Of a DNA stretch of 64,000 bases, positions 22,958 through 32,876 are shown one piece after another. Below the pieces are notes generated by a model that searched no databases, was not told the DNA's origin, and saw only the letters and a program-made list of their open reading frames with translations. Position numbers and translations under genes: made by a program. Source of the DNA: Symbiodinium microadriaticum (Eukaryota; Sar; Dinophyceae; Suessiales; Symbiodiniaceae); contig LSRX01000174.1 in NCBI GenBank assembly GCA_001939145.1, positions 330,611 to 394,610 on the forward strand. Direction: 5' to 3'. Position 1 is the first letter of the stretch; every line of letters begins with the position of its first letter.

Positions 22958-23624
22958 GGTCATCGCAGCGAGCGGCATGGAATCGCCCACGTCTCAGATC
23001 AAAACTTGCAGTGCGAAGTCCTTTTCCGACTCCCTCTGCTCCCGCAAGACAAAGCCTAGCTCAAGGGATAAAAGTAGGTAATATTCATACTGATAAATAT
23101 TCACAAGCTGATGAGAGCCGAAGATTCCGGCCGTCGTGCTTTGGTTTGAAGAGGGTTTAGGGTTTAGGGTGTATACCCATAAGCCCCTAAGTAGTTCCTT
23201 TTGGGGATTACCTTATAGGATTCTAAATATAAACCACAAAAAGGAACTACTTAGGGGCTTATGGGTAAGGGCATGTTTGGAGTCTTTCGTCAGGCACAGA
23301 GTAATACCCAACACGTCGTAAGCTCTTCTGTTCATGTGGAGATGCCATGTGCTCCTCATCGATGCATCTAATCAGCTTCTGCTCCTAAACCCCTATACCC
23401 CCTAAAGCTGAAGTTGTACTAGGGAAGAATAGTAAGTCAGAGGCTGCCTCTCTTGCTCAGTTTCATCTATGCGAGTTTCTTCGTTGCAGGAGGTCCATAT
23501 AGCAGAGAGACCCGTGGTAGAGATCTTGTTGTGCGATACCTTTTCTCTTTGTCGTGCCCTCAGCTTGTTGGGCTGGCCATCAATTCTAAACCTTGGTGGC
23601 TTTGTTGGATTCCGCCTCCTGTAG
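22954..23624 (+). CDS. Two-exon gene with basic N-terminus
   Basis: ATG at 22954 opens MRSSQRAAWNRPRLRSKLAV…, 67 codons to the donor AAGAGG|GTTTAGGGTTTAGG at 23155. The N-terminus lacks acidic residues for 40 codons and is rich in Arg, Ser, Ala and Pro, as organelle-targeting peptides often are. The 335-nt intron contains an M1 hairpin and ends CTTCGTTGCAG. Exon 23490-23624 encodes EVHIAERPVVEILLCDTF… and stops with TAG after 44 codons; the join is phase 0. A second open frame over exon 2 (…RDLVVRYLFSLSCPQL…) is a rival reading. Confidence 0.5.
23175..23266. mobile_element. M1 hairpin element
   Basis: ACCCATAAGCCCCTAAGTAG and CTACTTAGGGGCTTATGGGT are near-perfect inverted arms around a 40-bp core (…GGATTACCTTATAGGATTCT…). 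Other copies are at 31300-31391 (core inverted) and 58299-58393; a single arm is at 51829-51857. Confidence 0.9.
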
Positions 23625-23690
23625 GCATGTTTTGCATTGCAGGCACCTCATCAACTGGTGATAGTCTTCCTCAGCAGTCTTTTGTGAATA

Positions 23691-23894
23691 ATGGCTGAAC
23701 AGTCGTCGATACGGTGTTCTAACTGTCTTGACGACAGCCACAGCGCTACAATCCGGATCAACACCCGGAAGGCTAATGAGCTTTTTCGCTGTACGAGGTT
23801 CTCTCCTGTCAAGTGTCAAAGCGCGGCGAATGCGCGGGTCCTAGATGCTTCTGGATTGGGGATGGCTCCGCAGTCTATGGAGTCAACATTGTAG
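23691..23894 (+). CDS. Small complete open frame, 67 codons
   Basis: ATG in context ATAATGG opens MAEQSSIRCSNCLDDSHSAT…, with a mixed composition and a TAG stop. No introns are needed. It overlaps the 3' side of the gene before it by only a few bases. No domain is seen; four cysteines occur in the first half. Confidence 0.3.
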   Translation: MAEQSSIRCSNCLDDSHSATIRINTRKANELFRCTRFSPVKCQSAANARVLDASGLGMAPQSMESTL

Positions 23895-24126
23895 GTTGAG
23901 GCTGTGGCATTGTTGTGTGTCGGGTAGATAATGCTGGACGGCTCACGAGCTCACGGGTGCTGCCAAACCCAAGAGCGTCTCCACGAGTTTAGAACCACCT
24001 TGTCTTCACCTAGTGAGTAGTAGCTGCTTGGTAAGCTTTGGTTGTTTAGTAGTCTATGTAAATCAAAGTAGATGTCGGGTTAACCTTCTTTTCATTTTTT
24101 GGGTGAGGGATCTCAGCAACTAAGCC

Positions 24127-24504
24127 TTGTCAGAAGCCATGGATGAAGTTTGGACAGTTACCCTTAGCTTGGCGATGTTGTTATTGCAACTGCATCCAGG
24201 TAGATTTTCCCATTTGGAGTTCCTCATGGGACCCTCTTGCTCAATGCTGTACCAACGACGTGGAGGATCACAGCTCTTTGCTGGCTTCAGCCGGAACCAC
24301 ACATCCCCCAAAACGAGCGGTTGAAATTTCCCAGCCGTGCTGGCTATGTACTTGAGATCAGGGCTTCATTCTGAAACTCTCTCGACAAAGCTGAGATCGT
24401 CTGTGATCTATAAGGCTTGCAAGAAGTCTCGCCGCTACGAACGTGTTCATCCCCAAGACTCTTCATGGCGAAGTCCTAGCTCTCACAGCCCTGACCCAGC
24501 TAGT
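24127..24504 (+). other. Weak open frames
   Basis: Positions 24127-24324 and 24337-24510 are open on + with plausible composition (LRSSVIYKACKKSRRYERV). They run up to an M2 element at 24504 and may be exons of the gene that uses the acceptor at 24689. Confidence 0.25.
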
Positions 24505-24686
24505 ATAGGCGCCGTTAGAATTAGAATAGGGTCTGGGGGCCCATTATACTATAATTATAATAAGGATATTTGAAACCCCAAACAAAAGACTAAGAACAAT
24601 AGCAATAATAAGGAGCCACCAAACAGTATAATTGTAATCAGGGGCCCTTCAAAATAGTACTGGTAGTTACTATAATGCCCCGACAT
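24504..24686. mobile_element. M2 element with internal duplication
   Basis: Contains AGAATTAGAATAGGGTCTGGGGGCCC, a (TTATTG)-like insert and a right end CAGGGGCCCTTCAAAATAGTACTGG…ATAATGCCCCGACATTA. The next exon's acceptor (ACATTAG, 24689) lies at its right edge. Confidence 0.7.
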
Positions 24687-24689
24687 TAG

Positions 24690-24994
24690 TTCCGCCGCCT
24701 TCGCCTTTAAGGAGCCGAACGAGTTCCCAGGCCACATTCCTCAACAGCCTGAGCCCGCAGGCATTTCGGGTTTCGGGTTTCGGGCTTCGGGTTTAGGGTT
24801 TAGGGTTCAGGGTTCAGGGTTTCGGGTTTAGGGTTTAGGGCTTTGGGGTTCGGGTTTAGTGAAAGATGTTAACAGAACCGGTGCCCCCAGCAGAGATGCA
24901 AGCATATTGTCTTTGGGAAGGTGGGGAGGAGGTTCTAGCTTCAAGCATCCTACGGACACCAAACTCAACAACTTACGCAGATTGTATTTCGTAG
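24690..24994 (+). CDS. Two-exon gene end, unknown protein
   Basis: Exon 24690-24769 encodes SAAFAFKEPNEFPGHIPQQP… and leaves one nucleotide at the donor G|GTTTCGGGTTTCGGG. The 121-nt intron is almost entirely TTTAGGG/TTCGGG variants and ends GGTGCCCCCAG. Exon 24891-24994 supplies two nucleotides, encodes EMQAYCLWEGGEEVLASSIL… and ends in TAG. The phase closes. The first exon's acceptor sits at the edge of an M2 element. Confidence 0.65.
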
Positions 24995-25063
24995 AGTCGT
25001 TACGAAGCATCAAGAGCACTCCCGAAACCTAAGGCCGCAAAGGATGCACTGTGCTGGGTTTAG

Positions 25064-25519
25064 GAGTCCGGGTTAATGTCGAATGCGCGGTATTGAGACT
25101 GAGGTCGAAGGGTTCAGGGTACATGCAGACTTTAGACACCCTTTGCAGCTTTTTTGTTTCGCCATCGACCTCATTATAGGTCTGACAGGGACCTGAATGA
25201 GCCTGAAGGCAGAGAGTGCTTAGGGTTCTATTGAATCCAGGTTGAGATTTGAAACGGTTGGGTCTTCAGGGGTTCGCTGTGTGTTCCCCTGTGTTCAAGA
25301 GAAGTTTCAGAGGGTCTCTCGAAAGTGTCCCTGTGTGTTGAACCCGATGTCCCAAGCACTAAAGATAGAAGACAAAGCGCGAAGAACCTTCAACAGGCTG
25401 CCCTCAGAATCAAGTGTTTTTTTGCAGCAACTCATGTTGCTGTCAGGACGAGGTCCCCGATGACGCTTGCTTGCAGGATCGTTAGTTGGGTTTGGAGACT
25501 CTTGAGCACTTCGATTTAA
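25064..25519 (+). CDS. Three-exon gene end, unknown protein
   Basis: Exon 25064-25111 (VRVNVECAVLRLRSK) ends at G|GTTCAGGG. Exon 25180-25215 (SDRDLNEPEGR) starts after CATTATAG and ends at GTGCTTAGGG. Exon 25270-25519 starts after GGTCTTCAG, encodes GSLCVPLCSREVSEGLSKVS…TKDRRQSAKNLQQAALRI… and runs 82 codons to TAA. Exons 2 and 3 agree in phase; exons 1 and 2 do not. A second frame is open over the start of exon 3. Confidence 0.5.
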
Positions 25520-25971
25520 GAAAGATTTCTTTATCCGGGGACCGTTACGAGCTTGTGCGCTGTTGTGCAGGCACAGACGTAACGGAAGCACGCGGTTTTG
25601 CAAGCTTTCCGGAGCTGTTGGGAGGTCACTCCACAGCCTCCAAGCCCAATTCCCTTCATAAATGCAAGTGCGCCACAGTCACGGCCTTAATCACCTGCTA
25701 AGATGGCTGGTAACCTTTATCTTTCCTTGTTACTGCAGGAGCACTGATTCAATGTCCTGCTAGGTTTGGTACTGAAAGCTAGCTTCCTGGCAAGGCTACC
25801 GAAAGACAAAGACTGACAGCACTAATCACAAGCCGATACGCCAGGTATCTTTTTCGACATCGAGGAAGACATAAGCATGTATGTGCAAAGGCATGCCCAT
25901 CCTCAAAGCCATCCCAAATCTGCGAACACAAGTTGCACAGCTCAGGCACAATCGGGTTTTTGTCCAGTCAG

Positions 25972-26609
25972 GTGCAGCTGCGCCAGATTCGGGAATACTC
26001 GGGACACAGATTGGACATGATTTCATGGTTAGGGAGGGAACACGTGATCATCAGAGTGAGTCTACATTGAGGTTGGAGTAGTTCACTGCTTCCGTTCTGA
26101 AAGCCGAGTTTAGGAAATTTAGGGCTTTTTGGCAACGGCTTTTGGACGCAGAGGTTCCAGGTGCAAGGGCCAAAGTTCTGGCCCCTCTTGCAGGGGCACA
26201 CAATACCCTAAACCCCAATCCCTAAACCCTGATCATATTCAGTAGTGTGCATGCGCCTGAGCTGGAACCTGGGTTTAGAAGAGTTTCATCTCGCTGGGCA
26301 GGTGAAAGTTAGGATTCGAACAAGGCACCACATTTATCAAGAGGCCTCTCCTTAGAGCTATTTTATCCGAGCGTTTTTTTGGAGTCCAGGTACATTCGAA
26401 AGATATGCAGAGTCCGTTGACAGGTTGTAGTTTCGGGTAGATATATACCCTTGAGCCCTAGAGTCCTAAACCTATGCCAGGCTCGATGCCGTCAACCCTT
26501 ACGTCGGATATTTCCGCCATGCCCCCCGGGTGCGGACCTGAGAAAAGCGACTGTTACGGAACAAGGACCACGCACGCAGAACAAGACAGCAACTCGACTT
26601 GTGAAGAAG
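25972..26609 (+). CDS. Gene fragment with candidate 26-nt intron
   Basis: Exon 25972-26055 (after TTTTTGTCCAGTCAG) encodes VQLRQIREYSGHRLDMISWL… and ends phase 0 at the strong donor GTGAGT. The next frame, 26082-26200, encodes FTASVLKAEFRKFRAFWQRL…RAKVLAPLAGAHN, an apparently helical segment. Joining them requires a 26-nt intron, GTGAGT…GGAGTAG, or a frameshift. A later exon, 26481-26609 (after CTATGCCAG), encodes RRIFPPCPPGADLRKATVTE… and ends AAG|GTTTCC. The product is unknown. Confidence 0.45.
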
Positions 26610-26881
26610 GTTTCCATACGCACCTGCACAGACATTTGAGTGACAAGTTCATTGTAATTAACTAGATCGAACTATGCAGCTTTGTACAGCAAGACATAAG
26701 TCTAGGGTTCGATAGATAAACGACCGGAGTTTCGCATGCACACCTCCTGCCTTCACACTGGATCCTAAACATTGGAGGAAAAGCAATCCTTGGCAGAAGT
26801 TCAACAGCTTGCCAGCCAAAGAATTGTCGGACTTTAGACAGGTGCAGGGACAGATCGCCCTTGAGTCTCCAAGCATGGAGT

Positions 26882-26914
26882 ATCCTAAACCCTAAACCCT
26901 AAACCCTAAACCTA
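26882..26914. repeat. CCCTAAA array
   Basis: Four clean copies, CCTAAACCCTAAACCCTAAACCC, about 20 bp upstream of the acceptor at 26934. Confidence 0.9.
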
Positions 26915-26934
26915 TCCATCGCCACAAGGCCCAG

Positions 26935-27024
26935 GCACCCTCCACCTACTTGGCGCTTGCAAGCGTCCTGCGCCCAGGGGTGTTCGGGAAGAGTCTTAGA
27001 GGTTCCCGACCTCGATGCTGCTAG
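26935..27024 (+). CDS. Exon after CCCTAAA array
   Basis: After CAAGGCCCAG the frame APSTYLALASVLRPGVFGKS… runs 29 codons to TAG. A rival frame (GCSGRVLEVPDLDAARRGRG…) starts from the later acceptor CGCCCAG and ends at TATAG|GTATAG. One of the two is probably coding. Confidence 0.45.
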   Translation, partial: APSTYLALASVLRPGVFGKSLRGSRPRCC

Positions 27025-27267
27025 ACGGGGAAGAGGGGATTGCAAGCGCTGGGCTTATAGGTATAGTATGGTAATTCTTATTTTTTTTAAAAAATATACA
27101 TGTATAATATATATATATATACACATATATATCATAGTATACTAAATTCTACTGTATCAGACTATTACAGTATATTAGTTTTTTGGGATTCCTGCATGGC
27201 AGGCCATGAGATCCCAGTGCCGAAACGGTGAGCCACCTCTTACATGCCAATGTGGTGCGAGGGAACT

Positions 27268-27380
27268 ACTATAGGGGACAGAGTAATTACCAATACTATT
27301 CTGGGGTTCTTTATTCTCCTTATAGCATATAACATACCCCAAAACCTTATAATTACTGACGATTAAGGCCCCTATATTAT
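27268..27380. mobile_element. M2 element
   Basis: CTACTATAGGGGACAGAGTAATTAC…CCCCAAAACCTTATAATTACTGACGATTAAGGCCCCTATATTAT. Same family as 11988, more diverged. Confidence 0.75.
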
Positions 27381-27825
27381 TGCAGCTCGTACAAGTCTGG
27401 ATGCAGAGAAGTGTGGTGTATGCAGGTGGATAGATCCAAGGCCACTCATCCTCCCAAAAACATAACAGCATACCGTTGAAGCTTAGGCCTTGACGTAACT
27501 GGTCTGCACCTCGTGCGTTGGTTTGAATGCTTTTTCCATCAGAATGACTGTCACGTCAAAGTTGCACGGCTTCAAGAGTAAGAGCGCCTTCCAAACTCAT
27601 CAACAAAACTTACCGGATGGATAGCATTTCAAGCTTTGTCATGGCCTGGGTGGATAGCGTTTCAAGGTTTGTCATGGCCTGGGATGTAGGTTTCACAGCT
27701 CCAAATCCTGTTTGAGGACGGCCTAGCTGGCACATTGCCCACCAGGCGGAGGGCGTTCGCAAACGCCGCTTTCCAGTTACCCGCGGGATTGCAGGTTTTT
27801 TGGAGTTGGTTAGGGTTCGTGATGT

Positions 27826-27926
27826 GGGTAGTTCTCTACATTAGGGTCCTGTGTTAGGTCCCCCACTACAGTACGGCACCGTCATAAAAGGGATCCGAAA
27901 AGGGACCCTAATTTGGAGAACTACCC
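27826..27926. mobile_element. Inverted-repeat element
   Basis: GGGTAGTTCTCTACATTAGG at the left and TAATTTGGAGAACTACCC at the right are inverted, with GGGTCC/GGGACC inside. Length is about 100 bp and it is non-coding. Only one copy is seen in the window. Confidence 0.8.
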
Positions 27927-28205
27927 ATATAGGTCTTTCTCAACGGGATGCTGTAGGGTTTCACTGATATGGGGATCTGTCTAGCGTATGCAAACTATCA
28001 GGCGATATCCATCCTTCAAAAGGTGGGGAGCCATAGAAAGATAAACGTAGATTGACCAGATAGGAATGTGAATGCTGATGTCAACAGGCATGAAGGCATA
28101 GCATTGAAGGCACTATCGGGAAAACAGCTTTTCCCTGCGCGGAATCTGTTACAGTGCTGGAAGAAGAGGTAATATGTCAGCTCATACTGCACCAGCCTAG
28201 TTGGG

Positions 28206-28649
28206 ATGATTCAGCGACAAGCCCAGGAGTCACTTAATTGCCAGGTTCACTCATCTGAGCTTGTGATGGGATTTTCGGAAGTTTTGTCTAGGTGCAATGC
28301 AGCGAGCCCTTCTGTGATGGCAGCCCTTCTAATTGCTAAGCCTGCCAACCGTCCCTCCCTGTCCCTCCCTGTTTCTTATTCACCCCGAACGCCGAAAAGC
28401 CAGCGACACGTTCGAACCCTTTCCACGCCAAACTTAGATTCGCTGCTCATTTGACGGCTGAGTCATCGCCGAAATCCCGCTGCCCGACCTTCGAACCAAA
28501 CTGTCGGAATTTCGCCAGCCAAATGAGGGATGTCTGCATGATCGCAGTGGAAAGGTTTGCAGTCGAAGTGCTGCTTGCACAAGTTGCACAAGCATGGCAG
28601 CACTCACGGGTAGCAGTGGTAAATACAGCGCAGGGCCGCTCGGAGTACG

Positions 28650-28650
<1 letters not shown>
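28206..28650 (+). CDS. Likely exons, unknown protein
   Basis: Two overlapping + frames. 28206-28454 encodes MIQRQAQESLNCQVHSSELV…SYSPRTPKSQRHVRTL…. 28460-28610 encodes CPTFEPNCRNFASQMRDVC…, reaching the candidate donor CGG|GTAGCAG. They probably belong to one gene joined by an intron I could not place. The second frame runs on into a pure CTG repeat that would be poly-Leu. Confidence 0.4.

Positions 28651-28695
<45 letters not shown>
28651..28695. repeat. (CTG)n array
   Basis: About 15 perfect CTG/CAG triplets. A related CTC/CTG/CTT hexanucleotide tract lies at 28815-28900. Confidence 0.95.
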
Positions 28696-28697
<2 letters not shown>

Positions 28698-29004
28698 GGG
28701 TGGTGGTTGAAGTTGAACTCGTTAGTAACTTAGTAGATGAGAGTAGTCACAAGAGTCGTAGTAGTGGCATCAGCTTCATAATCCTTTCCCCTAAGATTGA
28801 ACGGGGTGCGCTCCTGTTGTGGCTCTCGCTCTTGCTCCTGCTCTTGCTGTTGCTCCTGCTCTTGCTCATGCTCCTGCTTTTGCTCCTGCTCATTACATCC
28901 CCCTAATTCAAAACGGGCTTGAAAAGGCGGGGATGATTTCAGGGAGGTTTCCCGGAATGAGATCTGAATCTTGGGGGGGGGTTGCTGAATAAATGGGGGA
29001 AGAG

Positions 29005-29150
29005 ATTAACCCTAAACCCAACCCTCCGAAAAGCCTTGAATATGGTAGTAGCAGCAGGAACCCGTAAAGCTTAAACCCTAAACCCCACTGAACCCCTAAA
29101 CCCGAAACCCCAAACCCCTAACCCTAAACCCTAAACCCTAAAAGACGCCG
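29005..29150. repeat. CCCTAAA-type array
   Basis: Dense copies (…CCCCTAACCCTAAACCCTAAACCCTAAAAG) end about 20 bp before the acceptor CACTGTAG at 29170. The opposite orientation, TTTAGGG, fills 29255-29375. Confidence 0.9.
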
Positions 29151-29170
29151 AACACCAACCTCCACTGTAG

Positions 29171-29483
29171 GCCAACGCGGACGAAGAGCGCCGCCGAGCT
29201 CCTTCGGAGCTGAGAGCTTGACGTGCCTGCTCTGACCCTGGAGGGCTTCTGGTTGAGGGTTTAGGGGCTTCATTGAGGGCTTCGGGTTTAGGGTGTAGGG
29301 GTTTCATTTAGGGACCTTTAGGGGTTTAGGGTTTAGGGCCAGTTTAGGGGTTTAGGGTTTAGGGCCAGTTGAGGGGTTTCAAATTCAGCCCCCATGAGGT
29401 TGACACGAAAAGAGGGTCTGTGCTGCTGCGAAGATTGGTCTGGTCGTGCTAGCTTGCGGGGGGCTTGTTTATCGTCGCCCTAG
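29171..29483 (+). CDS. Exons inside opposed telomere-like arrays
   Basis: Segment 29171-29221 (GC-rich, after CTCCACTGTAG) encodes ANADEERRRAPSELRA and then TGA. Segment 29389-29483 (after TTTCAAATTCAG) encodes PMRLTRKEGLCCCEDWSGRA… and ends in TAG after 30 codons. A TTTAGGG array separates them. Whether they are one gene is unclear, because the first has no donor before its stop. Confidence 0.4.
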
Positions 29484-29648
29484 CACTGACAAGAGTAAGA
29501 TGTAGGGAGCCGGTGCAATAGCTTGTTGGCAGGTTTTGGGTTCCGGAAGCGCGGCAGTGTGGGGTTTGGGTGTGGTAGGTGTCTGTAGTTTTTGTTTCTT
29601 GACCCACCGCTGCCGTGTGCACCCAGTGGCGGGACCTGGTCAGTACAA

Positions 29649-29750
29649 CATAGGGGCCTTTAAAGAATCACCTATACTATTCTGGCAGCTCCTTATGATG
29701 ATTATGGTATAACATACCCCCAAACACTTATTCTATTTATTATGCCCCCT
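29649..29750. mobile_element. M2 element
   Basis: ACATAGGGGCCTTTAAAGAATCACC…CCCCAAACACTTATTCTATTTATTATGCCCCCT. A diverged copy, no coding content. Confidence 0.7.
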
Positions 29751-30065
29751 CAACGTCAATTAGCCTCGTTCATGGAGCTGGTTGGAGTCCGCTGGAGCAG
29801 GGCAGGCCCGACGGCGCAGATACTGTCACAGCCACATTAGTCAGTAGTCACAAGTAGGAGACGGCCTGGCACCCAAAGAAGGCGAGGCGCAATGCGCATC
29901 ACTGCTTCTGTCACGTAGATGAACACGAATATGTGCCAGCAAGGGCCCCTTCGCTGATGGAAGCCGGTTAAATGTATGTGTTGTTTCTTTCGAAGGGGCT
30001 CCTTGCTGAACATTCTCACCTAATATGGACGCCTACTGGTGGAGCTGCATACGGCTGGATGCAGG

Positions 30066-30103
30066 AACTACTACTACTATTGTTACTACTACTGCTGCTG
30101 CTG

Positions 30104-30148
<45 letters not shown>

Positions 30149-30345
30149 AGTAGTAGTTACTACTACTACTGCTACTGCTACTGCCTACTGCTGTACTGCT
30201 ACTGCTACTGCTACTGCTACTGCTACTGCTACTGCTACTGCTACTACTACTACTACTACTACTACTGCTACTGGTACTGGTACTGGTACTGGTACTGGTA
30301 CTGGTACTGGTACTGGTACTGGTACTGGTACTGGTACTTCTGCTT
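30066..30345. repeat. CTA/CTG/CTGGTA trinucleotide-hexanucleotide array
   Basis: Starts as (TAC)n, becomes (TACTGC)n at about 30170-30245, returns to (TAC)n, then (TACTGG)n at 30265-30335. All units share the CTN or TAC register. Open frames here give Tyr/Cys/Trp or Thr/Ala/Gly polymers and are not genes. Confidence 0.95.
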
Positions 30346-30419
30346 ATCGCGATTTGGCCAACGACAGCAACAACTACTACTCCTGAAATGAATAGTAACA
30401 ATAATCACTTTAGGATCAT

Positions 30420-31160
30420 GAGTAACTTTCATTGTACAAATGTCGATGATATCAGTGATAAGAATCATAATCATGAGTGAGCAGGGGCGAAAGGCGTGCT
30501 TGCTAGCTCATGGGTGCATACATCTATGTGTTGTGCATTCATCCTGGTGCAGACTTATGACTAGTTCCTTTTTCGCAGCTACTTTTCGATTCTTCGGCAA
30601 CTCAACGGCTTTGCGAATGCATGTGTCGTCGCAGCTGAAGGCAGTCAGGTTTGTGTGTAAGACGGTTTTCCCTGGTAATGGCTTGGCTTCACCAGCAGGC
30701 TCGCATGGAAAGCTGTAAGTCTGGGCTGTCTCACATCTTAGGCACCTGATTCTCACCTCCACTGCAGTAGATGGCAGTAGTCGTCCGACATCATGGAACT
30801 GTAATGGTCTGCGGTGGCAATAGCACTCACGGCTACTGAGGAATCCGTTATGCCATGCCACTGAAGGGTTTCCGAATCACATGGCCAACTTGAAGTCCGC
30901 CGCATAGGACCAGATCTTCTACCCACATAAGTGCTTTCCCCAAACCTGGGTTTAGGGCTTGCGGTGCTTTAGGGGTTTAGGGTTTAGGCTTTCGGGCGGT
31001 CGCACTCCAAATTACGGCCATCCTTCTCATCCCTTCGCCCGATTAGCTGTTGAGACCCTCTGGCAGAGCAGGTGACCAAGAATCCCAATATAATATCCTC
31101 AAACTTTAGCTGCAGGAAAGCTGCAACTACACCCCAAAACCTAAACCCCTAAACCTCTAA
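30420..31160. other. No firm gene; frames on both strands
   Basis: Plus 30440-30718 and minus 30508-30861 are both open with ordinary composition. A TTTAGGG array lies at 30948-30995 and a CCCTAAA-type tract at 31125-31160. The segment before 30948 may be an exon ending at the donor GG|GTTTAGGGC. Confidence 0.25.
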
Positions 31161-31161
31161 G

Positions 31162-31254
31162 CGAGCGGTCATGGATCACTGCGTGGTTGGCGAGAGACCT
31201 CCTGACTTTTCGAGGAACCCATGCCGTCCGGCGGGCAGGCCATTTGGAGCATAG
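31162..31254 (+). CDS. Terminal exon, unknown protein
   Basis: After CCTAAACCCCTAAACCTCTAAG the frame RAVMDHCVVGERPPDFSRNP… runs 30 codons to TAG. It could also start at its internal ATG. It sits directly downstream of CCCTAAA-type copies like other exons here. Confidence 0.45.
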   Translation, partial: RAVMDHCVVGERPPDFSRNPCRPAGRPFGA

Positions 31255-31299
31255 CACTACAGCAGCGGCTGATCGTTTAAGCTGCAGTATATTGGGGTT

Positions 31300-31391
31300 A
31301 CCCATAGGCCCCCAAGTAGTTCCTTTTTGTGGATTATATTTAGAATCCTATAAGGTAGTCCCAAAAAGGAACTACTTGGGGGCCTATGGGT
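31300..31391. mobile_element. M1 hairpin element, core inverted
   Basis: ACCCATAGGCCCCCAAGTAG and CTACTTGGGGGCCTATGGGT arms. The core (GTGGATTATATTTAGAATCC…) is the reverse complement of the core at 23175, so the element inserted or flipped in the other orientation. Confidence 0.9.
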
Positions 31392-31634
31392 AAGCTGGGG
31401 TCTAGCGAATTTGTTGAAGGAGCGTCAGCTCTGGGATTTAGAGGTTCCAGGCCAAGACACGTACTTTATCAAAATCTCGTGTCAGCTTCACTGCGAGTGT
31501 GCGGCTTGCACTGCTATTTGCTCGAGATTTTACGAGCTTTAAAGGGTATTGAAAGCCGAGGTGCAGGAGGAAAACCAGCAGCAGCACAAGTAGCAGTGGA
31601 AGTAGCCGATTCAAAGAGCATGTTGAAGACTTAG
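31386..31634 (+). CDS. Possible exon following M1
   Basis: The frame GFRGSRPRHVLYQNLVSASL…GIESRGAGGKPAAAQVAVEV… ends in TAG at 31632. The part after TTTAAAG (31544 on) is the most protein-like. It begins at the right edge of an M1 hairpin. No domain is recognised. Confidence 0.35.
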   Translation: MGKLGSSEFVEGASALGFRGSRPRHVLYQNLVSASLRVCGLHCYLLEILRALKGIESRGAGGKPAAAQVAVEVADSKSMLKT

Positions 31635-31686
31635 CCATTCCGGAATTCCTTCCCGAACCAAGCACCGTCTAGCCTTCGCGTAACAG

Positions 31687-31913
31687 GCACGGGTAAGGCG
31701 CAGCAAGGATGTACTGTCGAGAAGGTAAGTTTGATTTGGTGGCGATGGCTTCAGCCCAGTCGGAGATTTGTTTTAATGCGATATGTCCGGGATACCTTGC
31801 AACAGCGGCCGTTTCACATTGTTTCGCTGGCCGCGTTTTTTCTCGAAGATGCGCATGAGGCGTTGTCATCTTCACTACTAAATGAATGCCTGGCAGCCAA
31901 CTCTACACGCTAA
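31687..31913 (+). CDS. Two exons, candidate 30-nt intron
   Basis: Exon 31687-31724 (after CGTAACAG) encodes TGKAQQGCTVEK and ends phase 0 at GTAAGT. A 30-nt intron ending GGCTTCAG leads to exon 31755-31913, which encodes PSRRFVLMRYVRDTLQQRPF…LLNECLAANSTR and ends in TAA. The phase closes; the intron length is exceptional, so the reading is provisional. Confidence 0.45.
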
Positions 31914-31943
31914 AGGTTTTCATCACGAACAAACCATTTTCAG

Positions 31944-32155
31944 ATCCTGAGTTTCAATGCGGTTTAGGGTTTGGGAGTTAACTCACACTGTTTCTGGCAA
32001 CATCAATATGATTTAGATGTTCAGAGGTTGAAAGATACGACTCTTGAAGTTGTTCAAGACTCTTGCGATGATGTTGCCAGATTCAAGCCAAGACTGCCAA
32101 TGTATCCACCGTACACCCTCAAGGCTTTACGCGGCTGAGTTCACTCGAAGCTTGG
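31944..32155 (+). CDS. Micro-exon plus internal exon
   Basis: An 18-nt segment (ILSFNA) sits between CATTTTCAG and the donor GTTTAGGGTTTGGG. Exon 32081-32155, after GATGTTGCCAG, encodes IQAKTANVSTVHPQGFTRLS… (25 codons) and ends at TGG|GTGTTGGG before a TTTAGGG array. All edges are phase 0. A possible last exon follows the acceptor GACTGGCAG at 32224-32232 (LFWVRLFRESEIPA, TGA). Confidence 0.5.
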
Positions 32156-32370
32156 GTGTTGGGATAGGGTTGAGGTTGGGTTTAGGGTTTAGGGCTTAGG
32201 GGTTTAGGGTTTAGGACTGGCAGCTGTTTTGGGTTAGGCTTTTTCGTGAGAGTGAGATTCCAGCCTGAGAGCATACCAGCAATTCCGACGTTATGTTGTA
32301 ATATAGCTTGATCTACCATATTATATACTGTATGCTAATAGTGTACCATACAATAGTGTCCCTGTTGCAG

Positions 32371-32876
32371 GTATGATTTGATGGCCGGTTCAGATTCTGC
32401 GATGTTTCGAGTTTCGGCTTCAGAAGTCAGGCTTTCCTCACGTCCACCTTTTGAGGTTTGCTTGTGGTAGGGGTTTAGGGTGTAGGGTGCTTCGGGTCCT
32501 GGTGTGGTGTGAGTGGTGTGTGTGCGTGTGTGAGATTTGGATGCGTGAGGCTTGTGAAATGTCAGTTGTTCTGTAATTTGTGATCGGGGGCTACGACCCT
32601 CCAGTCAGAAAAGCAAATCCTAAACCCGAAATCCATGACCTCCGGCGATGCTCTTCCGAGAAGCTGCAAGGTCTCTTTTCTGATAAGGTGCATTTGTCCC
32701 TCAAACCCAGCGACTTTCATCCGGGTGGCCAAAGGCAGCAGACTGCAGGAAATCATGGATTGCTATGCGTGTCTGTATACACACATAGATATGTACGTAT
32801 ATCGAAAGTGGATGCACCAAATTGGCGAATAGAACATACATCCAGAGGTACATTCAAGTCAACGGCTAGAAGGTGA
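32371..32876 (+). CDS. Exon pair, unknown protein
   Basis: Exon 32371-32466 (after CCCTGTTGCAG) encodes YDLMAGSDSAMFRVSASEVR… and ends at the donor GTAGGGGTTTAGGG. Downstream, 32605-32876 is open, begins near CCTAAACCC and encodes KPEIHDLRRCSSEKLQGLFS…FKSTARR to TGA. Joining them directly would create a stop, so an exon in between is missing or the second frame is separate. Confidence 0.45.

Larger units (their letters stand above)
27060..28200. other. Non-coding: TA repeat, M2 and a palindromic element
   Basis: TA-rich tract at 27085-27175, M2 copy at 27268-27380, a short direct repeat (GGATAGC(A/G)TTTCAAG…TTTGTCATGGCCTGGG at 27617 and 27651) and a terminal inverted repeat element at 27826-27926. 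No exon is evident. Confidence 0.5.

Noticed and set aside
29972-30391. Long open frames over the CTA/CTG arrays (also 47394-48044 and 50683-51577)
   Set aside because: They encode single-residue or dipeptide polymers in several frames and both strands at once, which is a property of triplet repeats, not of genes.
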